64,000 nucleotides of DNA from JAWLFY01 sp041685355 (lineage in GTDB: Bacteria > Planctomycetota > Planctomycetia > Pirellulales > Pirellulaceae): assembly GCA_041685355.1 (NCBI GenBank), contig JAWLFY010000001.1:1-64000 (forward strand), given 5' to 3'. Of the stretch, positions 1 through 7,844 are shown piece by piece. The position numbers and the translations under genes were made by a program. The notes under the pieces were generated by a model, which saw nothing but the letters and a program-made list of their open reading frames with translations, did no database searches and was not told where the DNA came from. Numbering within the stretch: the stretch's first letter is position 1; each line of letters opens with the position of its first letter.

Positions 1-2924
1 CCCAGCACCGTCGGCTGACTGGCCTGGTACAGGTTGTTACAGCTCGCGTCTTGGCCCGGCCTCAATCGCCACGCCGCGACGGTCACCCCGTCGAACACCT
101 CCGCGTCGGAACCCAGCAGGTCCGCCCGCTCCTGCGGGTCGCCCAGGTCACCGAACAACGGCTGCGACGTCCTCCCCAGCAATTCGAAACCGCCCGTGCC
201 ACGGTCGGACGGTTGCAACCGGAACGCCGACATCGCAACGATTAAAAACGCGGCGGCCGCCATCAAACCGATCGACAACGTGCTCCGGATCGGTTGCCGC
301 GTCGCGCTCCGCGCCGCCAACCCCGTCATCGAAATCCGCCCAGCCGCGTCACTTTCCTCGCGACCACGATCGCCCTCCGTTCGGGCCGCGCTCGTCTCCG
401 GACCCTGCCGACGTCGACTCAACCGACGGTGAATTTGCAGCATCGCCGCGATCAACAACAACATCCCGCCGCCGACGAATCCCGCCGCCGCCTCCTGGCC
501 GCTCGCGGTCGCCCCGAACGCCGCGACCGACAACGCCGCGACTAAAACCGATCCGGCCGCGACATCGAGCCAACGCACGCCCCCCCTCGCCACGCGCCGA
601 CCTCGCTCACGACCCCGATGTGCGTCTTCCCTGTTGCCACCTTGATCCTTCCCCCGCGAGACGGTCCCCGCCGATGCCCCTTCACGACCCGACAACAACG
701 TCTGCGCATCCGCTCGTAACAACGACCGAATCGTGACGCCGATCGTTACCAACGCGACCAGCCAACCCGCGATGACTCCCCCCAAAAGGCTCGCGACCGT
801 CCAGTGGAACTCCAAGAACGGGACCGTCACCGCCCCGACCCACCACGTCCGAAGCGCCCACAACACCGCCGACGCGTAACCGAAACCGCCGGCCGCCCCG
901 AGCACGACCCCGAACGCCGCCACCACGATCCCTTCCAAGAACACCAACGAGGCGACCCGACGCGGCGTCCAGCCCACCGCCATCAACGTCCCGAACTGTC
1001 GCACACGCTCGATCAACCCCAACCGGAACAACATCGCGATCAACATCACCGCCGCCATGATCACGAAGAAGCTCAGCGATAAAAACAACGCGTCAAACGG
1101 GGTCGTCCCCTGCGACGCCGCGAACTGCCGCTGCCGGACCGGGATCAGCGACCAACCGAGCTCCCCAAGCACCGGTTCGAGCGCGTCCCGAACGATCGAC
1201 TCCATCGCCTTCATCTCGTCCGCACCGTCCGACCCATCGTCCGCACCGTCCGACCCATCGTCCCCACCGCCCGACCCATCCGAGCCGCCCGCGCCGGCGG
1301 CCGACGGGTCGATCCGCAAACTCGTCGTGTCGCCGAACCGGCTGCCGAACAGACGCCGCCCATCGGTCAACGGCAAGAACGCCTTCGGGGTCAGCCGATG
1401 GTTGTTCCAGTACTCGTCGTCCTCCGGCTCGATCTCGCGGTCCAGCGGGAACGGCAGATCCCAATCGCTGATCGACGCCTGGTCCGTCACCCCAGGGACC
1501 GTCGGCGTCAAATCGGGATCGTTGTAAACGGTCGGCCGCTTGTCGAACTCCGCCGCTCGCCGCCGAGTGTAGGGAGACGACGGTTCGGTCAACGGGACGA
1601 CATCCGCCACCACGCCCCCGAACGTCCGTTCGACCTCACGCCCCCCTTCCACCTCCGGCTCGTAGTAAGCCACCCGCAGCGAATCGCCGACCGCCGCGCC
1701 GAGTCGTTCCGCGGCCCACGCGTTGAGCACGATCGGGACGGCTCGCGCGTCTCCGTTCGAACCAGACCCCGCCCCGTCCCGCTCGGCGGCGCCCTGACCG
1801 AAGTCGAGCGGTAACCCCTCGCTCGGCTCCGCCGCGGTCACCGTGCTGTACGGGACCGACGCGACGACCTCCCCGTCGCCATCGACCCGTTCGATCGCGT
1901 TCGCCAAGTACGTCAACAACGGGACCGCCGACCCCTCGGGCAACTCCGCGATCAGCCGTCGGACCGCGACGTCCGGCAACAGCAACCGATCACTCGTCAA
2001 CGACACGTAGTCATAAACCACCTCCGGCTCGCCCGATTCCGGGGTGAACTCCCGCCGTACCCGCTGCAGCGACATCCCCAACGCCGCGATGTCGATCCGC
2101 AAATCGTCTCGCGTGACCCCCTCGCGCAGTAACAACGCGTTCGCTTGGCCGTCGCGGTCCAACACGTCGGCGATCGTCGCGCGAGCCACATACACGTTCA
2201 TCGGGGTCGCCTGGCTCGGCTCGATCGCGAAACGCCCCAAACCGCGGTCGGGAACGATGTCCAACACCTCCATCCGCGGAAGCCCCTCGGACTGCACATC
2301 GCGCCGCCCGAGCGGGCTGTCAGCCGGGACCGCCCCCTCAACCGGTAACCGGAGTGTCACCTCGTCGCCGACCTCCACCCCCAATTCCGCCGCCGCCAAC
2401 GCGTTCAACACGATCCCGTCGTCGTCCGGATCGGTCTTCGGTCGAACCTCGTCGACGCCCAAGTCCCAAAACGTCGGATCGCAACCGATGATCTGGACCG
2501 AACCGACACGCCGCCATCTCGCCTCGGGCCCGTCACCGCGAGCCTCGATCGAACCGCTCGGGAAATAAAGCAACGGCTCGATCCGGTCCCGGTCGGTGAT
2601 CACCCCCTCGGCGTCGAAAAAAGTACCTGGGATCACCGCCGTGTCGACCTCGCCCAGACGCTCGACCGTCAGCGCCCGAAGGCTGCCCCGCATCGAATCC
2701 CCCACCAGCAACGCCCCGACAACCACCGCGGTCGCCGTCGCCACCCCCAACGCGACCGACGCGTTCACCCGCCACGCATGCCGCAGCCCGGCCTGCGCCA
2801 TCCGCGAAAGACTCAGACCCTGGAAATCTCGATGAGCCTCATCCCGGCCCTCGCGATCCCCCTCGTCCAAAGAACGATCGTTGCCCCCACTCGCACCGTC
2901 CGCCGCTCCGTGTTCGCTCGTCAT
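1..2924 (-). CDS. FtsX-like ABC transporter permease, 3' end beyond the window
   Basis: This is an open frame read leftwards from ATG at 2924 with no stop to the window edge, at least 974 residues. After a hydrophilic start, a membrane segment (about residues 55-75) is followed by a long extracytoplasmic region of the MacB periplasmic-core kind. A membrane block at about 605-750 (motifs SFFVIMAAVMLIAMLF and VRQFGTLMAVGWTPRRV) is the typical FtsX domain with its coupling segment. A second hydrophobic pair lies near 785-830 and another membrane segment near 890, as expected for a duplicated FtsX permease. An acidic Gly/Ser/Asp tract near 550-565 is encoded by a 21-nt tandem repeat. Family knowledge: such permeases work with an ABC ATPase in lipoprotein or lipid export or macrolide-type efflux. 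The ATPase is not in view and is probably to the left. Substrate unknown. The family call is firm, the role is not. Confidence 0.88.
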   Translation of the reverse strand, partial: MTSEHGAADGASGGNDRSLDEGDREGRDEAHRDFQGLSLSRMAQAGLRHAWRVNASVALGVATATAVVVGALLVGDSMRGSLRALTVERLGEVDTAVIPGTFFDAEGVITDRDRIEPLLYFPSGSIEARGDGPEARWRRVGSVQIIGCDPTFWDLGVDEVRPKTDPDDDGIVLNALAAAELGVEVGDEVTLRLPVEGAVPADSPLGRRDVQSEGLPRMEVLDIVPDRGLGRFAIEPSQATPMNVYVARATIADVLDRDGQANALLLREGVTRDDLRIDIAALGMSLQRVRREFTPESGEPEVVYDYVSLTSDRLLLPDVAVRRLIAELPEGSAVPLLTYLANAIERVDGDGEVVASVPYSTVTAAEPSEGLPLDFGQGAAERDGAGSGSNGDARAVPIVLNAWAAERLGAAVGDSLRVAYYEPEVEGGREVERTFGGVVADVVPLTEPSSPYTRRRAAEFDKRPTVYNDPDLTPTVPGVTDQASISDWDLPFPLDREIEPEDDEYWNNHRLTPKAFLPLTDGRRLFGSRFGDTTSLRIDPSAAGAGGSDGSGGGDDGSDGADDGSDGADEMKAMESIVRDALEPVLGELGWSLIPVRQRQFAASQGTTPFDALFLSLSFFVIMAAVMLIAMLFRLGLIERVRQFGTLMAVGWTPRRVASLVFLEGIVVAAFGVVLGAAGGFGYASAVLWALRTWWVGAVTVPFLEFHWTVASLLGGVIAGWLVALVTIGVTIRSLLRADAQTLLSGREGASAGTVSRGKDQGGNREDAHRGRERGRRVARGGVRWLDVAAGSVLVAALSVAAFGATASGQEAAAGFVGGGMLLLIAAMLQIHRRLSRRRQGPETSAARTEGDRGREESDAAGRISMTGLAARSATRQPIRSTLSIGLMAAAAFLIVAMSAFRLQPSDRGTGGFELLGRTSQPLFGDLGDPQERADLLGSDAEVFDGVTVAAWRLRPGQDASCNNLYQASQPTVL
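1220..1282. repeat. 21-nt tandem repeat, three copies, in the permease gene
   Basis: Two identical 21-nt units (1220-1240, 1241-1261) and one diverged unit (1262-1282) encode an Asp/Gly/Ser/Ala repeat in the permease. The unit keeps the reading frame. Confidence 0.85.
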
Positions 2925-3051
2925 GTCCCGTTTTCGACCCCGTTAGAATGCCGCCCCAACCGTCCACCCTAAAGCGTAACGCGACAGCCACCGGCTCCGA
3001 CAGAGCCTACAATCGGCCGCCCGCAACCCTCCCCTGACAAGGAACCGAGCA

Positions 3052-3378
3052 ATGCCCGAACCGAACGAACTCATCCTCGTCATCTCGACCACCGAAACCC
3101 GCGCCGACGCGGAACGGCTCGCCGAAGCCCTCACCGAACGAAACCTCGCCGCGTGTGTGCAAATCGACGGCCCGATCCACAGCCACTATCGGTGGGCCGG
3201 CCAAGCACGCGTCAGCCCCGAATACCGGCTGATGATCAAATCGCGACACGCGGTGTGGCCCGAACTCCGCGAAAAACTCGCCTCGCTGCACCCCTACGAC
3301 GAACCCCAAATCGTGATGCTCCCGATCGAAGCCACCACCCCCGGCTACCAAGCCTGGGTCGTCGAGCAGACGTCGTAA
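3052..3378 (+). CDS. cutA: CutA1-family divalent-cation tolerance protein
   Basis: The 108-residue product matches the CutA family in length and pattern. It has an N-terminal strand (ELILVISTTETRADAERLAE), the NLAACVQI segment, a central HYRWAG core with an EYRLMIKSR strand, and the C-terminal LHPYDEPQIVMLPI block followed by GYQAWV. CutA proteins are small cytoplasmic trimers with a ferredoxin-like fold related to PII; they were named for copper tolerance but their role is unsettled. The ATG at 3052 follows a short purine-rich stretch (aaggaaccgagca) that can act as ribosome-binding site. The gene stands alone: the divergent ABC permease starts 128 bp to the left and a 396-bp spacer follows. 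The following gene encodes a Cys-rich secreted protein, but the spacer argues against one operon. Identification is secure by pattern, not by search. Confidence 0.93.
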   Translation: MPEPNELILVISTTETRADAERLAEALTERNLAACVQIDGPIHSHYRWAGQARVSPEYRLMIKSRHAVWPELREKLASLHPYDEPQIVMLPIEATTPGYQAWVVEQTS

Positions 3379-3774
3379 TCGCCGCCGCGGCATCGGCCAG
3401 TCACTAAACTTCACGCTGCCAACCCTCCTCGCCGATCGAACCGTTGTCCCGACGCCGCCACTGCGTCGCCGTGGCTCCTTGTAGCGGCCTACGAGAACTT
3501 GCCAGACTTACACTCTTCATCCTCCCCCTCAAAGGATTCTTCCTGGTGTGCAGGCGATGGCGGATCGCACCCGACTTCCGATTTGACAGTTAAAGCCAGC
3601 CCTTCTTCCGAATGCTCTCGACCCCGAACGACCGCCCTTCCCGCGATTTCACATCAAGGCGACACAAAGTGGGACTCTCCAGCTAGTCCAGGCGTCCCCG
3701 GCGGAGTACCCTGAACGGCGTGAGGAGCGGGCTGTGATTCGACAGCTCCCAAGATCGATCGGGTCCCCTTTCCG
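3379..3774. other. Intergenic spacer, no gene recognised
   Basis: About 400 bp between cutA and the Cys-rich gene. Short frames here show no family pattern and no tRNA-like arms are visible. Its G+C looks lower than the neighbouring genes around 3500-3660. It presumably holds the promoter of the Cys-rich gene or the DUF1559/DUF4198 group, but no convincing -35/-10 pair can be named. Confidence 0.5.
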
Positions 3775-4482
3775 GTGATTCCCTGTTTCCGAATCGGCTG
3801 CGACGACGGCGTTTTCCGCCGCGCGCTTTGCCTGACGCTGCTCGCCGTGTTGACGGTCGGGTTGGTCGGTCTGCCGATCCAGTTCTCCCCGACCGACACG
3901 CCCGACGGAGCCGTTGCCTCCGCCGCTGCCTCGGGTGAACGCTTCCCGTGCGAGGCGTCTGCCTGCGGGTGTCACTCGGCCGAGCGTTGTTGGGATCGCT
4001 GCTGCTGCCACTCCGACGCGGAAAAACTTCGCTGGGCCGCCGAGAACGGTGTCGCGCCCCCCGCGTTTCTCGTCCGTCGCGCCGCCGAATCGCCGGCACC
4101 CCCAAAGTGCTGCTCCCATCAATCCGCACCGACCCAGACGCTCGCCTCCGACTCCCCGTGGTCGCCGGCACGTGAGTCCGCGACCCGGCACGGGGCCAGG
4201 GAAGATCACATCGATGCCGATGACCCCGACGTGACCGCGAGCTCGCACGACTCACCTGCCGCGATCGCGTCCCTCCGTACGATCCGGCTCGACCAAGTCG
4301 CCAAATGCCAAGGCATCGAGCTGATCTGGACGCTCCTCTCGACCGTCACCGTCGAGAAGAACGGACCTCCCTCTTTCGCCGTCGACCCGCCCCGTCTCGG
4401 GAGCGAACAGGTCATCGACGAAACCGCTGACTCGATCGCGCAGCCGATCGATCCCCCCGTCCCCTGGATCGGATTCGCTTAA
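3775..4482 (+). CDS. Secreted cysteine-rich protein of unknown function
   Basis: 235 residues from a GTG start. An N-terminal hydrophobic stretch (about 17-36, LCLTLLAVLTVGLVGLPIQF) looks like a signal peptide or anchor. Residues about 58-90 carry a dense cysteine/histidine cluster (CEASACGCHSAERCWDRCCC then HSDAEKLRWAAENGVAPP), with a later KCCSH at about 111-115. The rest is low-complexity and acidic, apart from a C-terminal hydrophobic segment near LIWTLLSTVTV. I cannot assign a named family with certainty, but this Cys-cluster type occurs in Planctomycete secreted proteins; metal binding is an inference from Cys/His content. The DUF1559 and DUF4198 genes follow in the same direction after a 468-bp spacer. 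The stop codon sits inside an imperfect palindrome (4470-4490). The start is uncertain because no strong Shine-Dalgarno site precedes the GTG. Confidence 0.72.
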   Translation: MIPCFRIGCDDGVFRRALCLTLLAVLTVGLVGLPIQFSPTDTPDGAVASAAASGERFPCEASACGCHSAERCWDRCCCHSDAEKLRWAAENGVAPPAFLVRRAAESPAPPKCCSHQSAPTQTLASDSPWSPARESATRHGAREDHIDADDPDVTASSHDSPAAIASLRTIRLDQVAKCQGIELIWTLLSTVTVEKNGPPSFAVDPPRLGSEQVIDETADSIAQPIDPPVPWIGFA

Positions 4483-4820
4483 GCGATCCGCGAGGACGAC
4501 TTCGGCTAGCCGCCGCGTCATGCCTGCTGCCGAACCCGCCCGGGGTCGCGTCACAGGTGCGCCGCACCCGTCGCCCGTGCCTGAGCAAGGCCCGGTCCGG
4601 GCTCGGACTGCGGTCGGACCCGTCGGCTTCCGACGAACCCGACACGCCAATCGCGTCGAGGTTCCTCCTCCCGAAGATCGCCCGCGGTCGCCCTCTTCGC
4701 CCTCACGCCGGGACCTCCAGTCCCGCTCCTCACACCAGCGTGGTCTCGGACCCCGCGTGGGGGCATTTTCATCACGCCGATGCCCCCCGACGCATCGGCC
4801 GAACCTCCCGCCATTGGCCC

Positions 4821-4862
4821 ACCCCTGCCGCATCACCCCTGCCGCATCACCCCTGCCGCATC
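4821..4862. repeat. 14-nt tandem repeat, three copies
   Basis: Unit acccctgccgcatc at 4821-4834, 4835-4848 and 4849-4862. The unit is not a multiple of three, which fits a non-coding location. Confidence 0.9.
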
Positions 4863-4870
4863 ACCGGACG

Positions 4871-4910
4871 ACTCCGATCCCGCGACCGTAACTCCGATCC
4901 CGCGACCGCG
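4871..4910. repeat. 20-nt tandem repeat, two copies
   Basis: Unit actccgatcccgcgaccgta at 4871-4890, repeated at 4891-4910 with changes only in the last two bases. Non-coding, next to the 14-nt array. Confidence 0.85.
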
Positions 4911-4950
4911 CGCGTCCCTGCGGCCCGACTTCGATCACCAGGAACATTCG

Positions 4951-6129
4951 ATGAACAACGACCACCTTCACCCGACACCTCGAACTCCACTTGCCCCTCC
5001 TCCACGACTCCGTCGCCGGCGAAGGCGGACCGCGATCCCGTCCCCGCCCCGCCCCCGCACCGCGTTCACCCTCGTCGAACTGCTGGTCGTGATCGCGATC
5101 ATCGGCGTTCTTGTCGGGCTGCTCCTCCCGGCGGTCCAAGCCGCCCGCGAAGCGGCACGGCGGATGAGTTGCAGCAACAACCTCCGGCAACTCAGCCTCG
5201 CCCTCCACAATTACGAATCGGCTCACCGTACGTTCCCATCCGCCGGTACGCTCGACGAAGATTTCTCCGTCCAAGCCCGCCTGTTGCCCTTCGTCGAACA
5301 GGCGAATCTGGAGAACCAACTCGATTATCGAGTCGCGGCGTTCACGGGGAACTGGAGCGGCAAACGGCCCAACCCGCGATTCGTCGACGCCTTCGCGACT
5401 CCCGTCTCGATCTTCCTCTGCCCCAGCGACCCCGCGCCGTCGCAATCGGTCGTCGACGTCGGTGGCGATCGGTTCCTCTACGGGGGGCTCAACTACATGG
5501 TCAGCTTCGGCAGCGGCCAACGGACCAACAACGACTTCCGCTGGCGGACCGATGGCCCGTTCTACCAATCCTCGCGAGTCGGCTTCCGCGACTTCACCGA
5601 CGGGACGTCCAACTCGGTCATCCTTAGCGAAACCGTCCGTGCCGCCGGCGACGATCGCGTCCTCGCACCAGGCACGACCCCGCCCCGTCCGTACCAGCTG
5701 ACGCTCAACGGCTCGGCCGGAACCAGCCCCGCGCTGAACTCCAGCCCCGGCGTGCAAGCCTCCGGGAGCCCCTGGTCCGCCTACACCGACGCCGCCGGGA
5801 TGCTCTCCTCCCCCGACCTGGAAGCATGCTGGCCGGAGTTTACGAATTGGCGCGGCGGTTCGAGCCCCGCCATCCGCGGTCGCGGCATCTCTTGGGCGTT
5901 CTCCGGCGCGATCAACTCGATGACCAACGGCTACACGACCCCGAACCACCGCATCCCCGATGTCGTGACCCACTGGACCGGATACTTCGCCCCCCGCAGC
6001 TTCCACACCGGCGGGGCGCAAGTCGCGATGGGGGACGGTTCGGTCCGGTTCCTCGGCGACGGGATCGACGTCGCCACGCACCGCGGCATCCACAGTATCA
6101 ACGGCGGCGAGGTGGCCACCATCGAGTGA
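4951..6129 (+). CDS. DUF1559 (SBP_bac_10) protein with type IV pilin-like N-terminus
   Basis: 392 residues from ATG 4951, preceded by ccaggaacattcg, in which AGGA is a plausible Shine-Dalgarno site. Upstream in-frame starts only add Pro-rich sequence and were rejected. After a basic leader comes the prepilin cleavage/methylation motif FTLVELLVVIAIIGVLVGLL (about 39-58), then the DUF1559 hallmarks LPAVQAAREAARRMSC and NNLRQLSLALHNYESAH. The C-terminal block includes SFHTGGAQVAMGDGSVRFL and ends near DVATHRGIHSINGGEV. Family knowledge: DUF1559 proteins are a large Planctomycete expansion of secreted, pilin-like proteins, presumably processed by a prepilin peptidase and sited in the envelope; the specific role of each is unknown. 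The DUF4198 gene begins 86 bp downstream, a very common pairing in this phylum, suggesting co-transcription. Confidence 0.95.
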   Translation: MNNDHLHPTPRTPLAPPPRLRRRRRRTAIPSPPRPRTAFTLVELLVVIAIIGVLVGLLLPAVQAAREAARRMSCSNNLRQLSLALHNYESAHRTFPSAGTLDEDFSVQARLLPFVEQANLENQLDYRVAAFTGNWSGKRPNPRFVDAFATPVSIFLCPSDPAPSQSVVDVGGDRFLYGGLNYMVSFGSGQRTNNDFRWRTDGPFYQSSRVGFRDFTDGTSNSVILSETVRAAGDDRVLAPGTTPPRPYQLTLNGSAGTSPALNSSPGVQASGSPWSAYTDAAGMLSSPDLEACWPEFTNWRGGSSPAIRGRGISWAFSGAINSMTNGYTTPNHRIPDVVTHWTGYFAPRSFHTGGAQVAMGDGSVRFLGDGIDVATHRGIHSINGGEVATIE

Positions 6130-6215
6130 ACGTCGACCTCGCCACCAACCGGACGACCTTCAAGCTTTCCCTTGACGACCAAGCCCCGCTTTCAACCTCC
6201 CACGGAGAACCCCCC

Positions 6216-7016
6216 ATGTCCCGCACCGTTCTTTCGATCGCCCTCCTCGTCTCCACCCTGCTCCCCGCGACGGCCCACGACGTTTGGCTGCAAGTCAACA
6301 CGCCGGTCGTGCGGACGGGGGAACCGGTCCAACTCGATTTGAGACTCGGCAATCACGGCAATCACCACCGCGACTTCCGACTCGCCGGCCTCGTGTCGCT
6401 CGACTCGCTTTCCCTCGACCAGCAAGCTCCCGACGGTGACATCACGGATCTTCGCGGCGAAATGTTCCCCACCGCGATGGCCGAACGTGAAGGCTACTGG
6501 GCGACGATACGAACCCTCGATCGCCCTGGCGTTCACCGGTTCGTCGTCGCCCGAGACCAGGTCATGGACCACGGCCGAACGGTGCGCAGCGTGCGGACCG
6601 CGCAGTGCTACGTCCTTTGCAGCGATTCGCTCGATCACCCCCGGCTCGAGCAATTTCCCCACGCCGAACCGCTCGGCCTGCCGTTCGAACTGACCCTCGA
6701 AACGTGTCCGTTCCGCGAAACCGCTGTCGGACAACCGATCCGGGTGCAGGTCCGCCACGGCGGTAAGCCGAAGCCCGACGTCGTCGTCAGCTTCATCCCG
6801 TTCGGCGCGGAACTGCAAGGGGAATTCGACCCCGACTATCAAGTCCGCACCGACGACGAAGGACGCGGCACGTTCGTCCCCCGAGAAGCGAACCTGTTTC
6901 TCGTCGTCGCCCGACACGACGCCCCCGACGAAGCGACCAGCGACTACCAGTCGACCAGCTACTCCGCCACCGTCACCCTCCACGTCCCCGCCAAGAACAC
7001 CCTCGTGACCCCGTAG
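6216..7016 (+). CDS. DUF4198-type secreted protein
   Basis: The start is set at ATG 6216 because a clear signal peptide follows (MSRTVLSIALLVSTLLPATA, then HDVW) and gga purines lie just upstream; longer in-frame starts lie inside the DUF1559 gene. The mature protein (about 245 residues) begins HDVWLQVNTPVVRTGEPVQL and has two beta-rich parts: the first ends near HRFVVARDQVMDHG, the second carries GQPIRVQVRHGGKPKPDVVV followed by TDDEGRGTFV, the usual DUF4198 ending. DUF4198 proteins are periplasmic or exported and some occur with metal-uptake genes; no substrate can be inferred here. It follows the DUF1559 gene by 86 bp, probably in one operon. The stop codon lies inside a 13-nt duplicated unit (7008-7020, 7025-7037), followed by two hairpins. 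Confidence 0.88.
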   Translation: MSRTVLSIALLVSTLLPATAHDVWLQVNTPVVRTGEPVQLDLRLGNHGNHHRDFRLAGLVSLDSLSLDQQAPDGDITDLRGEMFPTAMAEREGYWATIRTLDRPGVHRFVVARDQVMDHGRTVRSVRTAQCYVLCSDSLDHPRLEQFPHAEPLGLPFELTLETCPFRETAVGQPIRVQVRHGGKPKPDVVVSFIPFGAELQGEFDPDYQVRTDDEGRGTFVPREANLFLVVARHDAPDEATSDYQSTSYSATVTLHVPAKNTLVTP

Positions 7017-7037
7017 CCGACCGAACCCCGTAGCCGA
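7008..7037. repeat. 13-nt repeat containing the DUF4198 stop codon
   Basis: Unit accccgtagccga at 7008-7020 and again at 7025-7037 (period 17). The first copy holds the TAG stop of the DUF4198 gene. Confidence 0.8.
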
Positions 7038-7105
7038 ACTCGTGCAGAGTTCGGACGCGTCACCTTGCACGCACCCCCGTCGGAATTCTGCACGAATTCC
7101 GCTAC
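7031..7105. repeat. Inverted pair of related hairpins, REP-like
   Basis: Hairpin 1: stem 7034-7041 with 7047-7054 (8 bp), loop GTGCA at 7042-7046. Hairpin 2: stem 7081-7088 with 7094-7101 (8 bp), loop TGCAC at 7089-7093. The second is the reverse complement of the first, including flanking TAGC/GCTA, except for two stem pairs that change in a compensatory way. It lies between the DUF4198 and DoxX genes and could act as a terminator or as a palindromic repeat element. Confidence 0.85.
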
Positions 7106-7299
7106 GCGTGCCGTCCGCGGCCGACGCGCGATTGCCGACGCGCCGAGAACGGACGCGACGCCCTATAATGACCACCGCTAACGTCAACTCACGCTCGCCG
7201 TGATCCCACGCGAGTTTCCCACTCTCGACGACATGCTGTCACCCCACACGTCACCCGCCAGCGACGAGGATCCCCCTTCAACCGGAGCGACCGACTCCG

Positions 7300-7797
7300 A
7301 TGGAACCGCAAGCCTCACCGCTCACCTCGACCGGACTGTTGATCCTTCGCATCGGGATGGGCGGCTACATGCTGACTCACGGCTGGGGCAAGCTGCAAAC
7401 CTTGCTCGCCGGCGATTCGGAAGCGTTCGCCGACCCGATCGGGGTGGGCGCCCCGATTTCGCTGGTGATGGCCGTGTTCGCCGAGGTCGTTTGCGCCGTG
7501 CTGCTGATGCTCGGACTGCTCACGCGATTGGCCGCCGTGCCGCTGGTGATCACGGTGGCCGTGGCCGCATTCATTGTCCATTCGGCGGACCCATGGACCT
7601 CCGCCGGCGCGGCCGAATTGTTCCGAGCCGGTGAGGTCGATTTCCCGAAGAGCCGAGAGCCCGCGTTGATGTACCTGGTCGCGTTTCTGACGCTGATCTT
7701 CACCGGTCCCGGCGAGTACTCGCTCGACGCCCTCATCCGCCGCCGCCGCACCGCCAAACCGGACGGCACCGCCGGCGATCAAACGGCTGACGCGTAA
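7300..7797 (+). CDS. DoxX-family integral membrane protein
   Basis: 165 residues with four predicted membrane segments: LLILRIGMGGYMLTHGWGKL (about 12-31), ISLVMAVFAEVVCAVLLMLG (about 51-70), LAAVPLVITVAVAAFIV (about 75-92) and ALMYLVAFLTLIFTG near 125-140. The first segment with the HGWGKL motif and the acidic residue in FAEVVCA are typical of DoxX/DoxD-like proteins. The family is widespread in bacterial inner membranes; members have been linked to thiosulfate:quinone oxidoreductase (DoxD) and redox-stress complexes, but most have no proven activity. The ATG at 7300 was chosen because the hydrophobic core begins soon after. The gene is isolated: hairpins separate it from the DUF4198 gene, and it converges with the TIM-barrel gene on the other strand. 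A terminator-like hairpin overlaps its stop codon. Confidence 0.88.
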   Translation: MEPQASPLTSTGLLILRIGMGGYMLTHGWGKLQTLLAGDSEAFADPIGVGAPISLVMAVFAEVVCAVLLMLGLLTRLAAVPLVITVAVAAFIVHSADPWTSAGAAELFRAGEVDFPKSREPALMYLVAFLTLIFTGPGEYSLDALIRRRRTAKPDGTAGDQTADA

Positions 7798-7809
7798 GCG
7801 TCTGAGCCG
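7784..7809 (+). terminator. Hairpin spanning the DoxX stop codon, between convergent genes
   Basis: CGGCT-GACGC (7784-7793) pairs with GCGTC-(TG)-AGCCG (7798-7809) around loop GTAA. That is ten base pairs with a 2-nt bulge, and the loop contains the TAA stop. There is no T tract, so intrinsic termination is only possible. Confidence 0.45.
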
Positions 7810-7844
7810 TCTGCACGTCAACCATGGCGAAGGCCGATCGGAGC

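Larger units (their letters stand above)
4483..4950. other. Intergenic spacer with two tandem repeats
   Basis: 468 bp upstream of the DUF1559 gene. Long frames cross it in several phases, but their products are Pro/Arg-rich and match nothing. It contains a 14-nt repeat (4821-4862) and a 20-nt repeat (4871-4910), and ends with an AGGA Shine-Dalgarno site just before the DUF1559 start. Confidence 0.6.

Noticed and set aside
4557..5627. 356-residue plus-strand frame over the DUF1559 gene
   Set aside because: Pro/Arg-rich shadow in another phase; DUF1559 motifs are in the 4951 frame.
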